Shown here: one piece after another, positions 63,882-64,000 of the stretch
How the letters are laid out: each line of letters begins with the position of its first letter
How positions within the stretch are numbered: position 1 is the stretch's first letter
Source of the DNA: Halobacteriovorax sp. GB3
Lineage (GTDB): Bacteria > Bdellovibrionota > Bacteriovoracia > Bacteriovoracales > Bacteriovoracaceae
NCBI RefSeq assembly: GCF_028649655.1
Contig: NZ_JAQSLN010000002.1
Location: forward strand, 186,001 to 250,000
Reading direction: 5' to 3'
Length of the DNA stretch: 64,000 nt
The notes under the pieces: model-generated
Databases searched by the model: none
What the model saw: the letters and a program-made list of their open reading frames with translations, nothing else
What the model was told of the DNA's origin: nothing
Position numbers and translations under genes: made by a program

Positions 63882-64000
63882 TTATTTGTGATAAGGATGA
63901 TTTTGAAAAATCGTTTGTGCTCGATAAAGTTGTTCGACAAGAAGTAGTCGTGCAAGTTTATGGGGATAGGTAAGTGGTGAGAGCGAGAGCTTTCCATTGG
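63882..64000 (-). CDS. rlmH: 23S rRNA pseudouridine-1915 N3-methyltransferase RlmH, 3' end only
   Basis: On the minus strand the window's last 119 bases encode the C-terminus of RlmH, with the N-terminal part beyond the right edge. The translation contains [20 protein letters not shown] and ends [15 protein letters not shown] before TAA (63882-63884). This is very close to the conserved end of E. coli RlmH, where the His-Lys end is typical. Confidence 0.92.
   Translation of the reverse strand, partial: NGKLSLSPLTYPHKLARLLLVEQLYRAQTIFQNHPYHK

Overview
The window is a low-GC, gene-dense stretch of a Gram-negative bacterial chromosome. Many predicted proteins carry lipoprotein or Sec signals or look like outer-membrane barrels. 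Murein endopeptidase, serine-hydrolase, patatin and protease genes sit among housekeeping genes. Base composition, gene style and the sigma-70/primase/ScpAB set fit a Bdellovibrionota member of the Bacteriovorax/Halobacteriovorax type. This assignment is an inference; no 16S rRNA gene is present to confirm it.

Bases 1-22206 are a large surface-glycan locus. It holds an initiating polyprenyl-phosphate sugar transferase (6637-8013), a Wzx-like flippase (2247-3539), soluble GT2 and GT4 glycosyltransferases, a DegT-type aminotransferase, and a fused acetyltransferase/3,4-ketoisomerase (FdtD/WxcM type). It also holds four large multi-membrane proteins of GT-C/DUF2079 type, two polyprenyl-phosphate-sugar synthase-like GT2 enzymes, an LtaS-like phosphoglycerol transferase/sulfatase and a nucleotide-sugar dehydrogenase. 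Gene direction switches repeatedly and several convergent pairs overlap at their 3' ends. No Wzy polymerase or Wzz regulator was recognised, although the membrane gene cut by the left edge could be one.

Bases 22300-25710 hold a RAYT-type (REP-associated tyrosine transposase) gene. It is flanked by two nested inverted pairs of a ~30-bp repeat. A fifth copy lies 32 kb away, downstream of an initiator tRNA gene.

Bases 25716-31632 are a second glycan/LPS-core group: polyprenol-P-mannose synthase, WaaE-like GT2, GT9 heptosyltransferase and GT4, with a TauE/SafE transporter and a PilZ protein. Bases 31708-38567 encode a rifampicin-phosphotransferase-like dikinase, a membrane-anchored beta-propeller protein and a SWIM-SNF2 helicase.

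Bases 38734-64000 are mostly housekeeping: MepA-like endopeptidase, rpoD-dnaG, trmB, an orphan histidine kinase, a second aminotransferase, outer-membrane proteins with a Nudix gene, M50 protease-scpA-scpB-rluB, initiator tRNA-fMet, patatin, trpS, an E2-type acyltransferase, recQ, and the 3' end of rlmH at the right edge.
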